The notes under the pieces: model-generated
Seen by the model: the letters and a program-made list of their open reading frames with translations, nothing else
The model's database searches: none
What the model was told of the DNA's origin: nothing
Translations under genes and position numbers: made by a program
Source: Ecdyonurus torrentis
Taxonomy: Eukaryota > Arthropoda > Insecta > Ephemeroptera > Heptageniidae
Reading direction: 5' to 3'
Length of the DNA stretch: 64,000 nucleotides
Assembly: GCA_949318235.1 (NCBI GenBank)
Contig: OX439132.1
Coordinates: 21,282,217 to 21,346,216 of the forward strand
In this document: in pieces, positions 1 through 13,987 of the stretch
Position numbering within the stretch: position 1 is the first letter of the stretch
How the letters are laid out: each line of letters starts with the position of its first letter

Positions 1-3000
1 CGTATAAAACAAAATTATTTATAGAGAGAAAGTACTTTTTTTTTGTCACTATAAATTCTGATTACTGCAAACTTTTATAAATAAGAAAGAAAAAAAAATA
101 GTGCAAAACATTGATATATGTTTACAAGGCACGTGTGTGCAAACTTTTATATTTTGGTTTTGTTTGTTTTTTATCAAAGGCTGCTAATCTACATAATGTT
201 GTTCTAAATTTGGGTCTTAAATAGTTAGATTACGAATGATAGGTAGTATACATAAAGGTAGTATTGGAATTTGCACACACAAACACGCAGATGAGAGCAG
301 CTTCTTGTCCTTGGCACCTGCTCATGTGATATAGTGGTGTGGTGCTCCACGTGGAGCAAAAAATAACCCACAGCCGCCCGCCCGCCCGCCAATGTCTATG
401 ACGTCATTTAATCTGTATGGAGTAGAGTGGGGACAGTTAGAAGCACATGAACCGCCACGTGGGTCTTATACATTCATAGTAATTATTATTATTATTAACA
501 GATTTGAACTGTTATCTAACACCATATTTTATACGTTATATGCTCGATAATTTACATAAAGAAATTCAATAACAAAGAAAGTTTATGCACGAATGCATTT
601 TCGATATGGATTGAGAGTGCTATGGTGCATAATCATTAAATTTTTTCCCCTTATAAACAAATATTAAAATGTTTCAGGAAGTAACAATATAAGTGACGAC
701 TTTTAACAAGCAGGCTACTATGTAAGTAAAAAAAATAAAATAAAAACAGCTTTTCGTATTGATTTTATAATAGAAAGAAAATCAGGGAAAAAAGTTGGGT
801 CGAGACAAAACTATGTTTTATGATGTCTGTTATAGAGATTTGCTATTTATAAGTATAATAATTGTTACGCAAAATGCTAATTTCAATCACACAATATAAA
901 AAATCAACAATTTTAAGTATTAACAATTAAGTAACTATTTGAACGATATTTGTAAGAACCTACAAACAAAAAGGTTTGAAGCCATATAGAAAATAATCTT
1001 TACTAAAAAACATCCAATAAAAAAAGTGTCACACAATTTTTTTAATCTTATTTACTATAATACAGTATGGTGACACACTAATTCTGCAAGCTAATGACCA
1101 TATTCATTTTAACAAAATTATTTTTAAAACAACAACAATGTAATACATTTAGTGTAATTTGTGAAATAAAACGTCAAGGGAAAAGAAAAAAAAAAGGTGT
1201 TTTTGTAGTAGCAGTGACGACCTTCTAACTAAAATATTAATAACTTTTACATTAGGACTAAAAAAACAACGTTAGGTCAACACAACACATACAAATTAAA
1301 TGCAACGTTGCTCTTTTCCTTTTGCGTTAACATAATTGAGACCTTTAGTATATAGATTCTCCAGCCTTTTAAAAAAAAAATTAAGCATCAAATCAAACTG
1401 ATTATTTATTTCATTGTTCCACAATTGAAGAGTATAACTAAAAATAATTTATCTTCCAGGGAGGAAAAAAACAACAACATGACGAGAAAGAATTGGACAC
1501 TAAAATGTCTATAGTTCTTATAGTAATATAAGTGAATTAGTCATAAATTATATCCAATAATCAATGAAAGTATTGTTATGTTATAATTATATCCTACGCT
1601 ATTATGATACTTTCAATAAATAATTAAATAATATATATATGATTGGCATCACTATATAATGTGAATGTGTATGGAAATGTTAAGTGAAGTTTACGAAAAC
1701 AAAAGCATAACTTTAGTTTAGTCTCTGATACTTGACGTGGGCGTCGACAAACACACACGTGTACGTAATATTTGACTTTCTACATGCAGACAGGCGGTAT
1801 GGAGAGACTTGACTTCGACGCCCGACTGCGAGAAAGTTGGCGGCGCGATGGAAAAGTCACGCGCACCAAATGTCGGCAGAGAAATTGATCCATAAGCCTT
1901 TAATATAACTATTTACTAAATAATAAAAATGAAATAATATATAATAGAATTTAATATAAAATATATATAAAAATAAGCAACTCAAAGCCACACCAAGGTG
2001 ATGTTTTTGTTGACGTATCAAATGCTCAACAAATATTAATAATATATAATAACTTGAAAATCCATCCTCTCTATCGTAATATATCAAACTTACATTTATT
2101 TATTTTATTTTTAGCTCCGAAATTTTGGCAGTTATAGGCATAATTTTTATTTGAATTTTAATAAACATACAAACATATCCTTATATAATTATTATTGAAA
2201 GTTATGCTAATTTGGGAGAACATTTTATGTGACTCATTGAAAAAAACTGCATCAATAAAGACCTGGGAAAAAGTTAAATGAATGATAATGTTTTAACCTA
2301 TAAAACCTATACAATAATATTATTTTTCTTATACAACGAGTTTGTATGTTATTGCGTAAAAACTTCTTGCTAAATATAAAACCTCGCGATAAGATACGAT
2401 TGAGCAGCTTTCTAAATTTAATTTACCGACAGTGTAATGTTGTTGATACACCTCTCAGACACACAGTTGGGAGATGTTCATCGGTTTTTATCTATATAAG
2501 CATAATATACTCTGCTTTAAATATATATTTATATGAGAGGAAAACATGATTAAGGTCAATTAAGAACTATACTGTTGTTTACTGTTAGATGTTTCACTGT
2601 ATAAGCATCATTTAATAAATATTTAATAAAAGTTGTTATACATTAGTACAGTTTTTGTTGTTATTTTCATATATTTAAATTACCTTATTTTATATATTTA
2701 CAAAAACAAAAGAAGATTTGAGCGTATGATTATTATTTCTTTCTATATAAACAAGCTAATGGTGTAGAAAATTAATCATATTAATTATAAGGTAAAATTT
2801 AATGCCTGAAATATAATAAGTTGTTCTAATTAAGTTGTCAAATTTCAGCTTTGAAATAACAATCTTGCTATTTTCTACTTTCGCCTACACATATTTTATA
2901 TAAGCAAGCAGAATTGCCTGATTTTTGTACACTCATGCAAGAAAGGCCGCTGTATTTTACATACGTTGTAACAACTTTTCATAAAACTAAAAAATATATA

Positions 3001-3530
3001 TTCAAGGTAGTCTTTCTTGATGAACATACTACAATTTCACCCAATATTGAATTATTTCAAATTTACTCGATATCGCAGGTATTAAAAATAAAAAATATTA
3101 TATGGAGAAGTATTTATTATTTTGAGTAGAAGAAATATTTTAAAAGTGTAAAATATGATTTTACACTCAAATATCATTGTCATCATACAGCGATAAATTA
3201 TAGCATATTAATAACGACGTCAACCTTTCTATATATATAATATGTTGATAATTCATTTTTTCCCACCATGAAAGTTATTTTGCTGTTGTAAAGAAAAAAA
3301 AAGTGTCTTGTTTACCATGTTGTAATCTGATGCTTGTTGTTGCAATTACTCACCTCCTGCGTAATCTCTTACCACTTATCTGACACGTAAACAAAATGAT
3401 ATCGCTATAAACCTACATACTTTAACCTTTTTTTTCTATTTTATATATTTGTGCTGCTTTTTGCCGTTATCAGAAATGTTTATTAATTTTGATTTGAAAT
3501 GATATGATAGATCACTTGAAGACGGTACTT

Positions 3531-3534
<4 letters not shown>

Positions 3535-3620
<86 letters not shown>
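3535..3620. repeat. (CT)n microsatellite
   Basis: An uninterrupted CT tract of about 86 bases. The Arg-Glu ORF on its opposite strand is an artefact of the repeat. Confidence 0.97.
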
Positions 3621-3623
<3 letters not shown>

Positions 3624-6600
3624 CATTCTTGTCACACAGTGTCACATTATTAATTTTAAATATTAAAGCAAAAGTGCAGATATTACTTCAAACTAACTAA
3701 TAATAGTAATACTATACACACATCAATAAAAGTTTTTTATAACTATATATTATATATAAAAAAAAAACGTCAAACGTTATAATATAATATATATATAGTT
3801 CTCTTATTAATTGTAAAAATAGTAACAATAAATAAATAATAGCATATATGCTATTCACTAGCATATTATATATTATTGTTGTGGTATATTTAAATCTTTG
3901 AAACATTACAGTAATATACTTTTCAAATATTATGACTCATTTTTCTATGCGGTCCATGTTATTGAGTGATCCAACATGGCGTCGACTTTAACATGAATGC
4001 ATAGGCCCTATACCCACAATAAAAGCATTAATTATGTTTTGTTATATGAATAAAGGTTGCTGAAATTGAGCTAGCATAAATATGATGTAGTTATTTTTAT
4101 GTGATTTACGATATAATTGAAGTAATTTGTTGTGAATGGAAATGTACTAAAGTAGTGTCCAGAGCGGTTCCAGGTTCTAGCCCAGTGTGTTACGTCACTT
4201 GATCAGCATGACCTCATGCCTACAATGACGTGGCCTCCCACTGAGCTAAAACTAGCTATAATATACGAGGTGAAAGTCACACAACAACCCCCGCATTGCT
4301 TCCGGCCTCACTCTTTATTAAAATACGATATTGTCTGTATAGATAAGTGAATGTTTTAGTTGAAAGTTATATATAATTATATTTGAATTAAATTATTATT
4401 GGATTGATTTTCAATATTGTAATTAATATAGGAGTTCAATAAACCATATAGAGGAGGAAAATATGCACAAATATAATATACAGCTAATTAAAATTGCAAC
4501 TCAATTATTTGAACATTTTAATTTTCAATTGCTTATATTATACTCTTATATATTTTATATAGCTTTTATACTTTGTAACAAAAATGTATATTATTAAAAA
4601 TACTGTGAAGTAATTATCAATTATAAAATATCAAATGTTATTCAGATCTAACATACCAAACCCATGAATAATTTAATTCAATCGAATATAGTTTATAAAT
4701 ATTTGTTTGAGTTTTGGCTTTTGAACTTTACGCAAATATATTAGAGAGGCAGGCTGTATAATATGTCGTGACTTGCATATAGGTTTATTGATCTTTCTTA
4801 CGAGGTTTATTTCTGTACACTGACGATATCGCATGATCGCATGACATGAAAATACTACAATATTTACATCGTAACTTAATTTATTCTTTTTTAATCAATA
4901 AGATGTACTTTTGTATTATAATATCGTTCTACTTTTTTTTCCTTATAATCTAATACAAAATTAACTTGAATATGTTTTTTATTTTTTATTATTACTTTCT
5001 TTAATGTTACTTATTATATAAATATAATATATTAAATATGCAGACGACTATAAATATACTAACAATTTAGCATTATAAATAAAAAGTTTAACAGATGGTA
5101 TGATATTTCATAAATTTACAAAAAAAAAGTGTCTACTATTTTTTTTTCCTTCTACTTCTTTTTTTTAAGGTTTCCTTACATAAACGAGACTTTTTAGCGG
5201 ATTTGCGATTGACTAGACGTAGATTTACAGAATTAAGTTTAGAAAAACGTGTTATAAAGACGAACAGTTATAGAGCATGAAATGAGCGTGTGGCGGAGCA
5301 TTGACATTATACTTGATTGTTGACAAACAATTAGCCCAAACGCTATTGTTGTATTGTATTGTCAATCATCTTACAGTGTAATTTGTTACTACATTATGTT
5401 TACATGTTCTATAAACAGCTTTATTTAATGTTTTTTTTATTTTTTTTAAGGTAAACATTACTTTCAACTAAATTAATATAGTAGTTCAATTTCTTGAACG
5501 TGGTATTAAATGTTACATAAAAACTATGGTTTTCACAAATGCTGATGTCGGATGTAATTTAGACGAGAGAGTCAAAGTTGATATTATATATCTTTTCTTG
5601 TGAGCTGTAGTATATTATAATGAAAATTACAAGATATGAATATTTAACACGTCAAAGTGATATTAATTATAGCACGGCCAAATACGCCGGCATTCGGATG
5701 TTTAACTATTAAAATGACGTGACAGCTCTTTGAATTCCGCAATAACGATAAAACACACATTTTGCGCAATTATTGTTTATAATTTTTTTAGGTATTGATT
5801 TTTCTTAATGACGTCAGATATTTAATTACATTTACTAATATGCTGTATAATATACGTTTTTAAATCCAATTCCTCCTTTTACCCCCACACGGAAGACACG
5901 TTTTGAGATTCCTTCATATTATTTAATCCACAAACTAAATACTATTAAGCATCATCATATATGGTGGCCCTTCACTTCTATATACTGCACATTTATACAT
6001 CATAATATACAGTAGAGTTCCTTTACCTTTGAAAAAGGACGTGGCCACAACAACTTTCTCCATATGCGTGGCAAAGCACCAAATTTATGCGCAAACTCTA
6101 AGGCAATAATATAAACCCAATGTTTATAAATATAAAATAATAAGAATTCATTCGACTTCCTTATTTTTTTTAATAATATAACTCGATTATTACATAATTG
6201 AAAAAAAAATAATGTCTTTCTATAAAAAAATTGAATTACATAATATAGAATATAGTTAAAGAAATTTTATGTATATAAAAAAAGGCTTTTGTTTAGAGCG
6301 GGAATATGTCGCAATAATATACCGTCACGCTCAATTACACAAAATTGTAAACAAAAACAAAACCTAACCTAAAATTCGTGTGTTATATTATTGTGAGTCA
6401 TCCATCGTTATACCACATTATTATAATTATGCTGGCATTTTTTGTTTCCATATTTTTATAACAACTTAAATTTTATAAAAGTTTATAATCTTACAAAAAG
6501 TATATTATACTAACATTATTTTCATGGGAACGGTGGAAAAAAAATTAAATACTAAAAAATAAAAATCAATACGAAAGCTAAGAGAAATAGCTATTTATTC

Positions 6601-6778
6601 TATTATATTAATGGTATAATTAACTTAATACTATTAAGTATTATTATTATATAATTATTAAATATAGATCGATTTCTTCAGATTAAATAAAATAAACGTA
6701 TTTAAAATAAAACTAATAATCATATTTGTTATAATATTAGTTTTCTACGTTTGAAATTTGCAACCTGTTCTTCTTCTT

Positions 6779-6944
6779 ATTGACTAATAAAGGAACAAGT
6801 GTTTTAAGGCGGACTATAAGTGATTTTGCTCACATCCGCATCCGTTTCGACGTTTTGCGCATGCGTAGTAAGTAGAAACGGAAGCGGATGTGATCGAAAT
6901 CGCTTATAGTCGGCCTCAAAATAGTTGTTCCTTTATTAGTCAAT
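6779..6944. mobile_element. Palindromic MITE, family M1 (unfilled copy)
   Basis: About 166 bases fold into a long hairpin. The left end ATTGACTAATAAAGGAACAA is matched by its reverse complement at 6925-6944, and the arms continue through GACTATAAG and ATCCG/TCCGTTTC. The centre reads TTTCGACGTTTTGCGCATGC. A second copy lies at about 43437-43927, where another element sits in this same central position. No ORF is present, so it must be non-autonomous. Confidence 0.85.
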
Positions 6945-7288
6945 TAATTTAATACATATATACATACACATACTCATAGAACTTTTTTTTTTCTAAATAA
7001 TAGCTGATTCAGTCGAGCTTTTCTAATTTTACACCCCAACAAAATTGGGTTGGTATGTTTAAAATGACCTGGTCAAACTCACCCCTCAATTCCATCGTAT
7101 TTATATCAAGTGTGTTTGGTGGTGAGTGTATTTGGTATTTACAGTTTAAAACTTTGGCACGTAACTCGCAAATAATTTATTTGATGATACATACAGCAAT
7201 TACGCTTGGACTGAACAAAAGAACGCGCTATTCACAAAGGCTAACTTGCACCACAAATTCTAATTTTTAAATGTCACAAACTATTAAC

Positions 7289-7292
<4 letters not shown>

Positions 7293-7347
<55 letters not shown>

Positions 7348-7491
7348 ATATATATATATATATATATAAGATATTAGAATTAAATCATTTAAATTTTCAA
7401 TTAAATATGTTTCACTACTTATTTCAGTGTACTCAAACTCGTATCTATAACGAATAGAAGGCATTTTGTTATCATTATTTAATTATATATA

Positions 7492-7559
<68 letters not shown>

Positions 7560-7613
7560 TGTATGTATGTATGTATGTATGTATGTATGTATGTATGTAT
7601 GTATGTATGTATA
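7293..7613. repeat. (TA)n and (TATG)n microsatellites
   Basis: Two TA tracts (about 7293-7368 and 7498-7531) are followed by about twenty units of TATG to 7613. The Tyr-Ile ORFs over this region are repeat artefacts. Confidence 0.95.
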
Positions 7614-8838
7614 TTATTATGTATATGCATAATATAATATCTATATATAAATATAAACTTTGACGTATGTGTGAATTTATATCATATAACTTTAGATTGA
7701 CGTGTATGTTCTTTAATATGATTTGATTAGGATAATGTTTTAAATATTTTAATGTGTTTTTTCTACATTATTATTCGTAAATCACCTGTAAAACATATAT
7801 GTAAAATTGCCATGTAATAACTCTGTATTCAAGTTTTTAATGGTTAAGGATAAAAAAGGCATTCTTGCCTTAACCTTCGCCATCAATAAAAGACGTTTTG
7901 AATTTGAATGAATTTGAATAAAAACAAACCTCCCCCACCCCTATCCTTAGATAAAAATCAAAACAAGTATTCATGGTACTGCAAATAAATTTGGCATTTG
8001 GTAACTTTTTTTTTTTTATTATTATTATATAGAATAACCTAACGTGATTAACATTGTATTCCAAATACGTTTTCCAAGTGATCTGAGTACGTTTGCAACA
8101 TACGTACTATAATTAATGCAGCAAACATATACACCGAATGAGTAAACAACTTGTTAGTAAAATTAACACATATTTATACATATAGGTGTCAACTTAAAAA
8201 TCTCCACCTATATTAATATGTACATCGTATAAAAACGTATACAAAAATACAAAGTTTATTACATGAAATGTACATATCGTTTCGTGGCCAATAAATTAGA
8301 TTTATACTCCTATGTATATTCGTGTCGGAAATTGCATTTATTTTTATTGATGAAAATATAGATCGAATATATTGACGATTTCAATGCCGCGCACGGTATT
8401 ATTTTACGGCGCTAACTGGGGAAAGTATACAGGCATATTTTTAAATTTAAGATGAAAGATATGATAACCAAAACAATATATTTTTTTCGTGAATTAATTT
8501 CTCATAAGCTCATAACGATTTACAGTATAGCATGGTAGTATTAAGTCGAAAACAAGTAGTAGTGCATGTAATAGTATATTGTCAAATTTTATGAACCCTT
8601 TTTACATTTGCCTAGCATTTTTCCCGCAAGCAAAGCTGTATTTTGATGATTTTTTTAAGACAAAAAAATCAAAAAAAAAAATATATATACGTTTGAGAGA
8701 AAGTCAATTCACACTCACAACAAACTATGGATATTGGATTTTTTTTTAGTATACCTTCATGATACCTTGGTCCGCATGCATCTTTCTAGATAGTGATTAT
8801 AAGAAGGTCCCATCTTAATCAGAACAAACTGTTCTTAC

Positions 8839-9022
8839 CTGTCTGAAGAGATCCTCTACATCGGTGCAATAGAGATTATGGGGGTCTCCACCTTGCAGCA
8901 AGACTACCGAGTCACCGGTAACCCCTGGTAAACCTCGGAGTCGAGCTAGCAGTCGCTGTCTGTTCCCCGCATACATTTCCATAGGAACCTCCAGGGTGTG
9001 AGCACCCTTCTCGTACACAGGT
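8839..9022 (-). CDS. PEPD: Prolidase coding exon 2
   Basis: This exon carries the recognisable prolidase N-terminal domain. Acceptor TTTCAG/ACC and donor CAG/GTAAGA flank 184 bases. The minus strand reads through with LEVPMEMYAGNRQRL, VVLLQGGDP, YCTDVEDLFRQ. The open frame extends past both splice sites by chance; those extensions do not resemble prolidase. Confidence 0.9.
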
Positions 9023-12000
9023 CTGAAACATTTAGGGGATAATGATAATATACATAATAATTTGACCACTTAAAACTGCAATGAATAATAAAGTTATGAC
9101 TTCGTATTATTATTTTAATTTTTATTATTATTTAAAACTACAGTATACATATCAATATCTATCAATCATGTCAGTCAAAAAAAAATTGTACGGCAAACGT
9201 TTTGCCTTTCATTATTCTAATGTCTAGTGAATTTATATTTATACAGTATAAAAATATAACAGTTCACAAGAATTGTAAATTCTTAAAACCATACTTATCA
9301 TTATTGGGAAAGAAACCATCTAGACTCTATATAGAACGTCAAGAGACCATAAGATGAGAAATTGAATAATAAAATAATAGAACACTCTAAAAATGCTCTT
9401 GATTTGTAGAACATGAATATAACGTACAGTACAGTACTTTTTTTTTTTTTTTTTAATAACAATTTATAATATTAAAAAGCTAATTTAATTCCCTGATAAA
9501 CTGTATTGCTATATAGTTTCAAATTTATTAACAATTAAGATATAGGCAGAAAATTTTAACATAACTACATATTGTAACTGCGCAATATTACAATAAAATT
9601 ACTAATTCTGCAAGGAAAATAAAGGACAACAATACTATAAGTTGAAGCAAGAAAAAAAATGTCGATATGGCTTTAATTTTTGCTGTTGCTAGCAACTTCA
9701 CCTGCAATTTCCGCCTTGTTCATAATACAAGTTTTCATTATTATAATAATATTGTTTCATAATCTTCAGATCGTAAAGAAATGACGTTGATGCGAGATGA
9801 GGAAATCAAGCGAATGCTCTTTGCTCCTAGAGTTACGAAATTAATTGGGGATTCCACGATACTAATTTGATCATTTATAATGTGATAAAGTCGGGATATA
9901 GTGAATGACAAATTTTATGCAGAAAAATAATATATTTATTTACATAATATTTAATGTTATCTAATATTTCTCACTTGGTATTTATTATTAATTATTATTC
10001 TTTTGAGAAGAAATATAAAAAGAGAAAATAATCAAACTATAATACAACAAAGGCATAAATTAACAACGTTGCTACGACAGAGATGATCCGTATTCATTGA
10101 CCCGATCTATATAATCATTATTAAATCAGCTTGCCTTTTTTTGAATTGTTGAGGTATACGCGAGATGATAATTATAGTTCTTATCAACATAATTTATACG
10201 CAGTACTACTTGATTGAACAATCCAGGGTTAAAGTATTATACTTGGAAAATCTCAAGGTGAACCAATTTTATAAGTCCCAGAATAAAAATATTTTATGGT
10301 TGAGGTTTTAATATTACATAATATACTTTTTTCTCAAATTTATAAAGAAAAGAGTGCACACATGCAGATTCTTGAGAATTATATACAAATATTGAAAATA
10401 TTAAAAATAACAACAAAATGTATAATAATACAAAAAAAAAGTTTTCAACTTGTAGGTACAAGTAATTTGCGATTCTAATTTTAGCTATAGGTCAAAGAAG
10501 TGGCTGTGTATCAGTTAATGTAGTTTATATTAAGCACGGTTCATGGTTAACTTGACTCATGTGTGAAAAGAATGGGTATGTTATGTACTATGTAGATGTA
10601 GAGGGTACGCGCATACTGTACACCCGAGTACAGTACTACATACCGAGACTTGCTATATTGAGAAACAAAAATAAGAAGGAAAAAAAAAAATGCGGGCTAA
10701 CTTACTGTGACGCAATCTAGGAATCTTGTATGTCGCAACTCTACTGAATAATTTAATGCATTATAATATAAGAATTAAAGTTGGCTAGCATTGTACAAGA
10801 AAAAAAAAACTAATTTTTGTATAGAACGCAATGTTATGCCAAAATACGTTTTTGAAAAGTTTAGACAACGTTTTTCAATAAAAAAAAGTATATTTAGACA
10901 CTGCGTATTTATAATTTACGTATAAATATACATTATTTATTATAATAAACATATATAGTCATCGTTTCAAGAATAAGAACATGTCACCCAACCAGGCCTT
11001 GCAAAAACACGATGATCTGTGCAAGTGCTTGGAAAATACTGCAAAATAATTAAATTATTGAAATAAAATAAAAGTGTCGATAATATGATGAATCTCGGAT
11101 CATCGCAAAATATTATAATAAAGATATCCCACTTTTTTATTTTTACCGAATTTGGTCCAAATGTTGCTTCAAATTTGGGCTATTTTTTTGCGCCCGATTA
11201 TATATATTATTATTTTGTCTTTTAACCTCGAGCAAGCAAAGGCAATAAAAAAATGCTTTTTGAAAAGCCTAAGAAATATACAAACAAAAATTTAAAAGGG
11301 CCTTCGCAAAGAACGTTGGTTCGTAATTATAGAAAGCGCTTGAAATAGATTTGAACAAAGCAACTGGGCGCGCTCTTGCTCTAAAGCACATTACATGTTC
11401 AGTGTTCACACATGATCATACAGCTTTTTGACTATTAATCTTTTTAATAATAATTAATTGACATGGATAGATTAAATCGTATATACCAAACAAACCACCA
11501 CTCCTCTCTCTATACTCTTTTAATACTATTTACGGCCGTAAGTTGCAATATATTGGTATATATTGGTATACCAATTAATATATCGGGTAAACCTATTTTT
11601 TAGGTAGGGATAATAAGTCCCAAAAAAAAAGAGAATATAATTGTAATAAAAATTTTGGAACGCGGTACCAGCTTCCAATATTCCTTGCCGGCAATAAAAA
11701 TAAAATAGTAATATAAATTTGATGAAAATAAAACACACGTTAAAAGATGCCTCTAGCATAATCTTGCATTAAATTTTTCCTGAAACAATTAGTCTAGTAT
11801 TTTCCCCAAAAATTACAAAATAACGAGTTTCTTCCCATAACTGTTATGCTAAATTATAGGGGTCTCACGCCCTTATTCTAAAGCATCTGATTGGTGCTAC
11901 GTCACCGCCGGTAAGAAGCATTTTATTTGGAACACCACATATGCATGCATACTTTGAAACGCGTTTCCTTTTTACATGGGATATAATATAATTATATTAA

Positions 12001-12194
12001 ATAATGTACTGAATATGTATACTATATGAAAACACACATGATATTGATATTATACACATAGTTATGTATATAGGTATGCATAACATACATAGAGTATAGA
12101 GTTCGCTGCGATAAAATTTTGCACTATGTACCGGTACATACTTATACTACTATCAAGTATTGCTTTATTATCCTAACAATGCCTTTCATGAAGA

Positions 12195-12250
<56 letters not shown>

Positions 12251-12549
12251 CTGACAATATCATATTAATGCAATACAATAAAATTCGATTTTATAGTCTC
12301 TTTATCATATCATATAACATCAAAGTCCGGTGCCAAAACGAAAAATCATGTGACACAACAAAAGTGACGTTGGCATATTGAAAACAAGCCTTAAATTATA
12401 AAAATATTGCGTGATTTTCATAAAAAGAAGTTCTAATGAAATTGGAATATTATTTAGTATTGCCATAAACAAGCTGTCACGTCAAAACATTGCACAAATT
12501 TGACAAAAATAACAAAAAAATACACCTACCTTATCATTTTGGATGCCAT
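8839..12549 (-). CDS. PEPD: Prolidase (Xaa-Pro dipeptidase), N-terminal part, two exons
   Basis: Prolidase is a cytosolic Mn-dependent M24 metallopeptidase that cleaves dipeptides ending in proline. Two minus-strand exons are visible: 12549-12530 (ATG, 20 bases, donor GTAGGT) and 9022-8839 (acceptor TTTCAG, donor GTAAGA). They join through an AG/A codon and give 68 in-frame residues, ending in phase 0. The segment NRQRLLARLRGLPGV, then VVLLQGG, then YCTD and LFRQ follows the order of the N-terminal domain of animal PEPD. The metal-binding catalytic residues lie in the C-terminal pita-bread domain and are not in this window. No further exon was found between 1 and 8838, so the gene probably continues past the left edge with an intron of at least 8.8 kb. 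A 5-prime gene fragment cannot be excluded from this window alone. Confidence 0.88.
9023..12529. other. Prolidase intron 1
   Basis: An AT-rich intron of about 3.5 kb with a (TA)n tract near 12200-12248. A plus-strand stretch at 9771-9870 preceded by TTCAG has coding-like composition, but no partner exon was found. Otherwise I see nothing in it. Confidence 0.7.
12530..12549 (-). CDS. PEPD: Prolidase coding exon 1
   Basis: The exon encodes MASKMI plus two bases of the next codon. The donor on the minus strand reads AAG/GTAGGT. The ATG at 12549 is chosen because it is the first in frame and its exon joins exon 2 without a frame break. Animal PEPD also has a very short first coding exon. The GC content rises just upstream (12555-12620), as expected for a promoter or 5-prime UTR. 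Confidence 0.8.
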
Positions 12550-13987
12550 TTTTAAAGTGACAGTCGAGCGGGAACTTTCGAAAATGTGCTGCAGTCTGAG
12601 TGCCGTACAGATGAACAGAGTTATATGGTTGGTTGCATTCAAAGTAATATGAATCAATCAATTTTATCTCAAAAATTATAATAAAAGTCTGCTTTACTTG
12701 ATAAGATAGGTTATCATGTTCATCAGTGCAAAAGCTACCAGAAGTATTGGATCAAGATGTTTTTTTTTTCTTTCTTTTTCTTTTTTTTTTATTCACTGAA
12801 AAAAATGCAGTGTGTGCTATACTGCTAATAAAGTTTGTATGCTATACTGGATCATCATAATTATAAACTGTTGACATTAAAAATATATATCTATATTTTT
12901 TTTAATGAATAATATATGCTGCTATATTAAAATGCTACAATTGGTATATGTACTGAAAATGTAATAAATATGTACCATCATAAAAACTGGTACACATTAT
13001 AATTTTTTCGTTAATTAATTCATTTATGTAAGCAACAAATTATTACCCTTCTTCTTTGTTTGACTTTAATTAGAATTGAAATACTATAATTGCTTTTGCA
13101 GATATATACTATATTTTATCTTCTTTATAATTATATTATGTCGAATGTCGAATAAATGGCTGGTTCGATTGTTTTTATAATTAAAAAGTCAATTGTATTT
13201 ATTTTTTTTATACATTTTTTTTTATTTTCACAATTTCCATTATATAAATAAGGAAAAAAAATACGAAGTGCATTAAAACATGCACATATTTAAATTAAAA
13301 TATTATTATAGTATCTACGTACCGTATAACATTGTATTTTTTGCACATCCATTACACAAAAATGAATATGAATTAATTATATTATGTTCTATATTACAAT
13401 CTACATTTTTTTCTTCACCATATAGTTTTGAGAACAGACTTTGAGACAGTAAAAAAATTCTAGCTCATATATTCACAACAAATATTACTACATACATATT
13501 TAGTATAATTTAAACATCAATATAGAGAAAAATGATGTCGAATATTGAGCTGGATGGAACAATTAATAAAGAATTAAATTACAGAGTATTTTTATTATTT
13601 TGATGATTCTTTTGACTACGTTTATTTCCCTCATCACCATTACATTTTTTTATATTATTATTATTTTTTTTTTTTTTGCTTGCTATACACACATTATACT
13701 TTTTTTATTATTATTATTTTTATTTGTAATTATTTTTCAAGTTTTGCTATTGGGCAGTTTTAAAACCCGTTCACCGTCTCTTCCATGACGTCACAGAATT
13801 CCAGCGAACACTCCTATATGTACTATCCCTTCCACTTTTTCGTTACCATAATAAACAAACGGTCGAATGACTGTATAAAGTTTCCCTCTATATTATCTCG
13901 GAGGAAAAACTAAAACACAAAATAAGTCTTACTATTATACAAAATACTGATATTTACAATAGAAATTATAATTTATATTGCATTAAT

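Larger units (their letters stand above)
1..8838. other. Presumed prolidase intron 2 / non-coding
   Basis: No exon could be supported here on either strand. The stretch is very AT-rich with short runs of higher GC (300-420, 1740-1860, 4140-4310). It holds a (CT)n tract at 3535-3620, (TA)n and (TATG)n tracts at 7290-7615 and a palindromic MITE at 6779-6944. Because prolidase exon 2 ends with a good donor at 8838, this is best read as intron sequence. Confidence 0.55.

Noticed and set aside
1857..3906. Several 60-76 codon ORFs in the leftmost region
   Set aside because: Rich in Tyr, Ile and Phe as expected from AT-rich non-coding DNA; no splice or domain support.
9771..9870. Plus-strand coding-like stretch (RKEMTLMRDEEIKRM) after a TTCAG acceptor
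   Set aside because: No donor, no partner exon and no family match; it lies antisense in prolidase intron 1 and is most likely chance.
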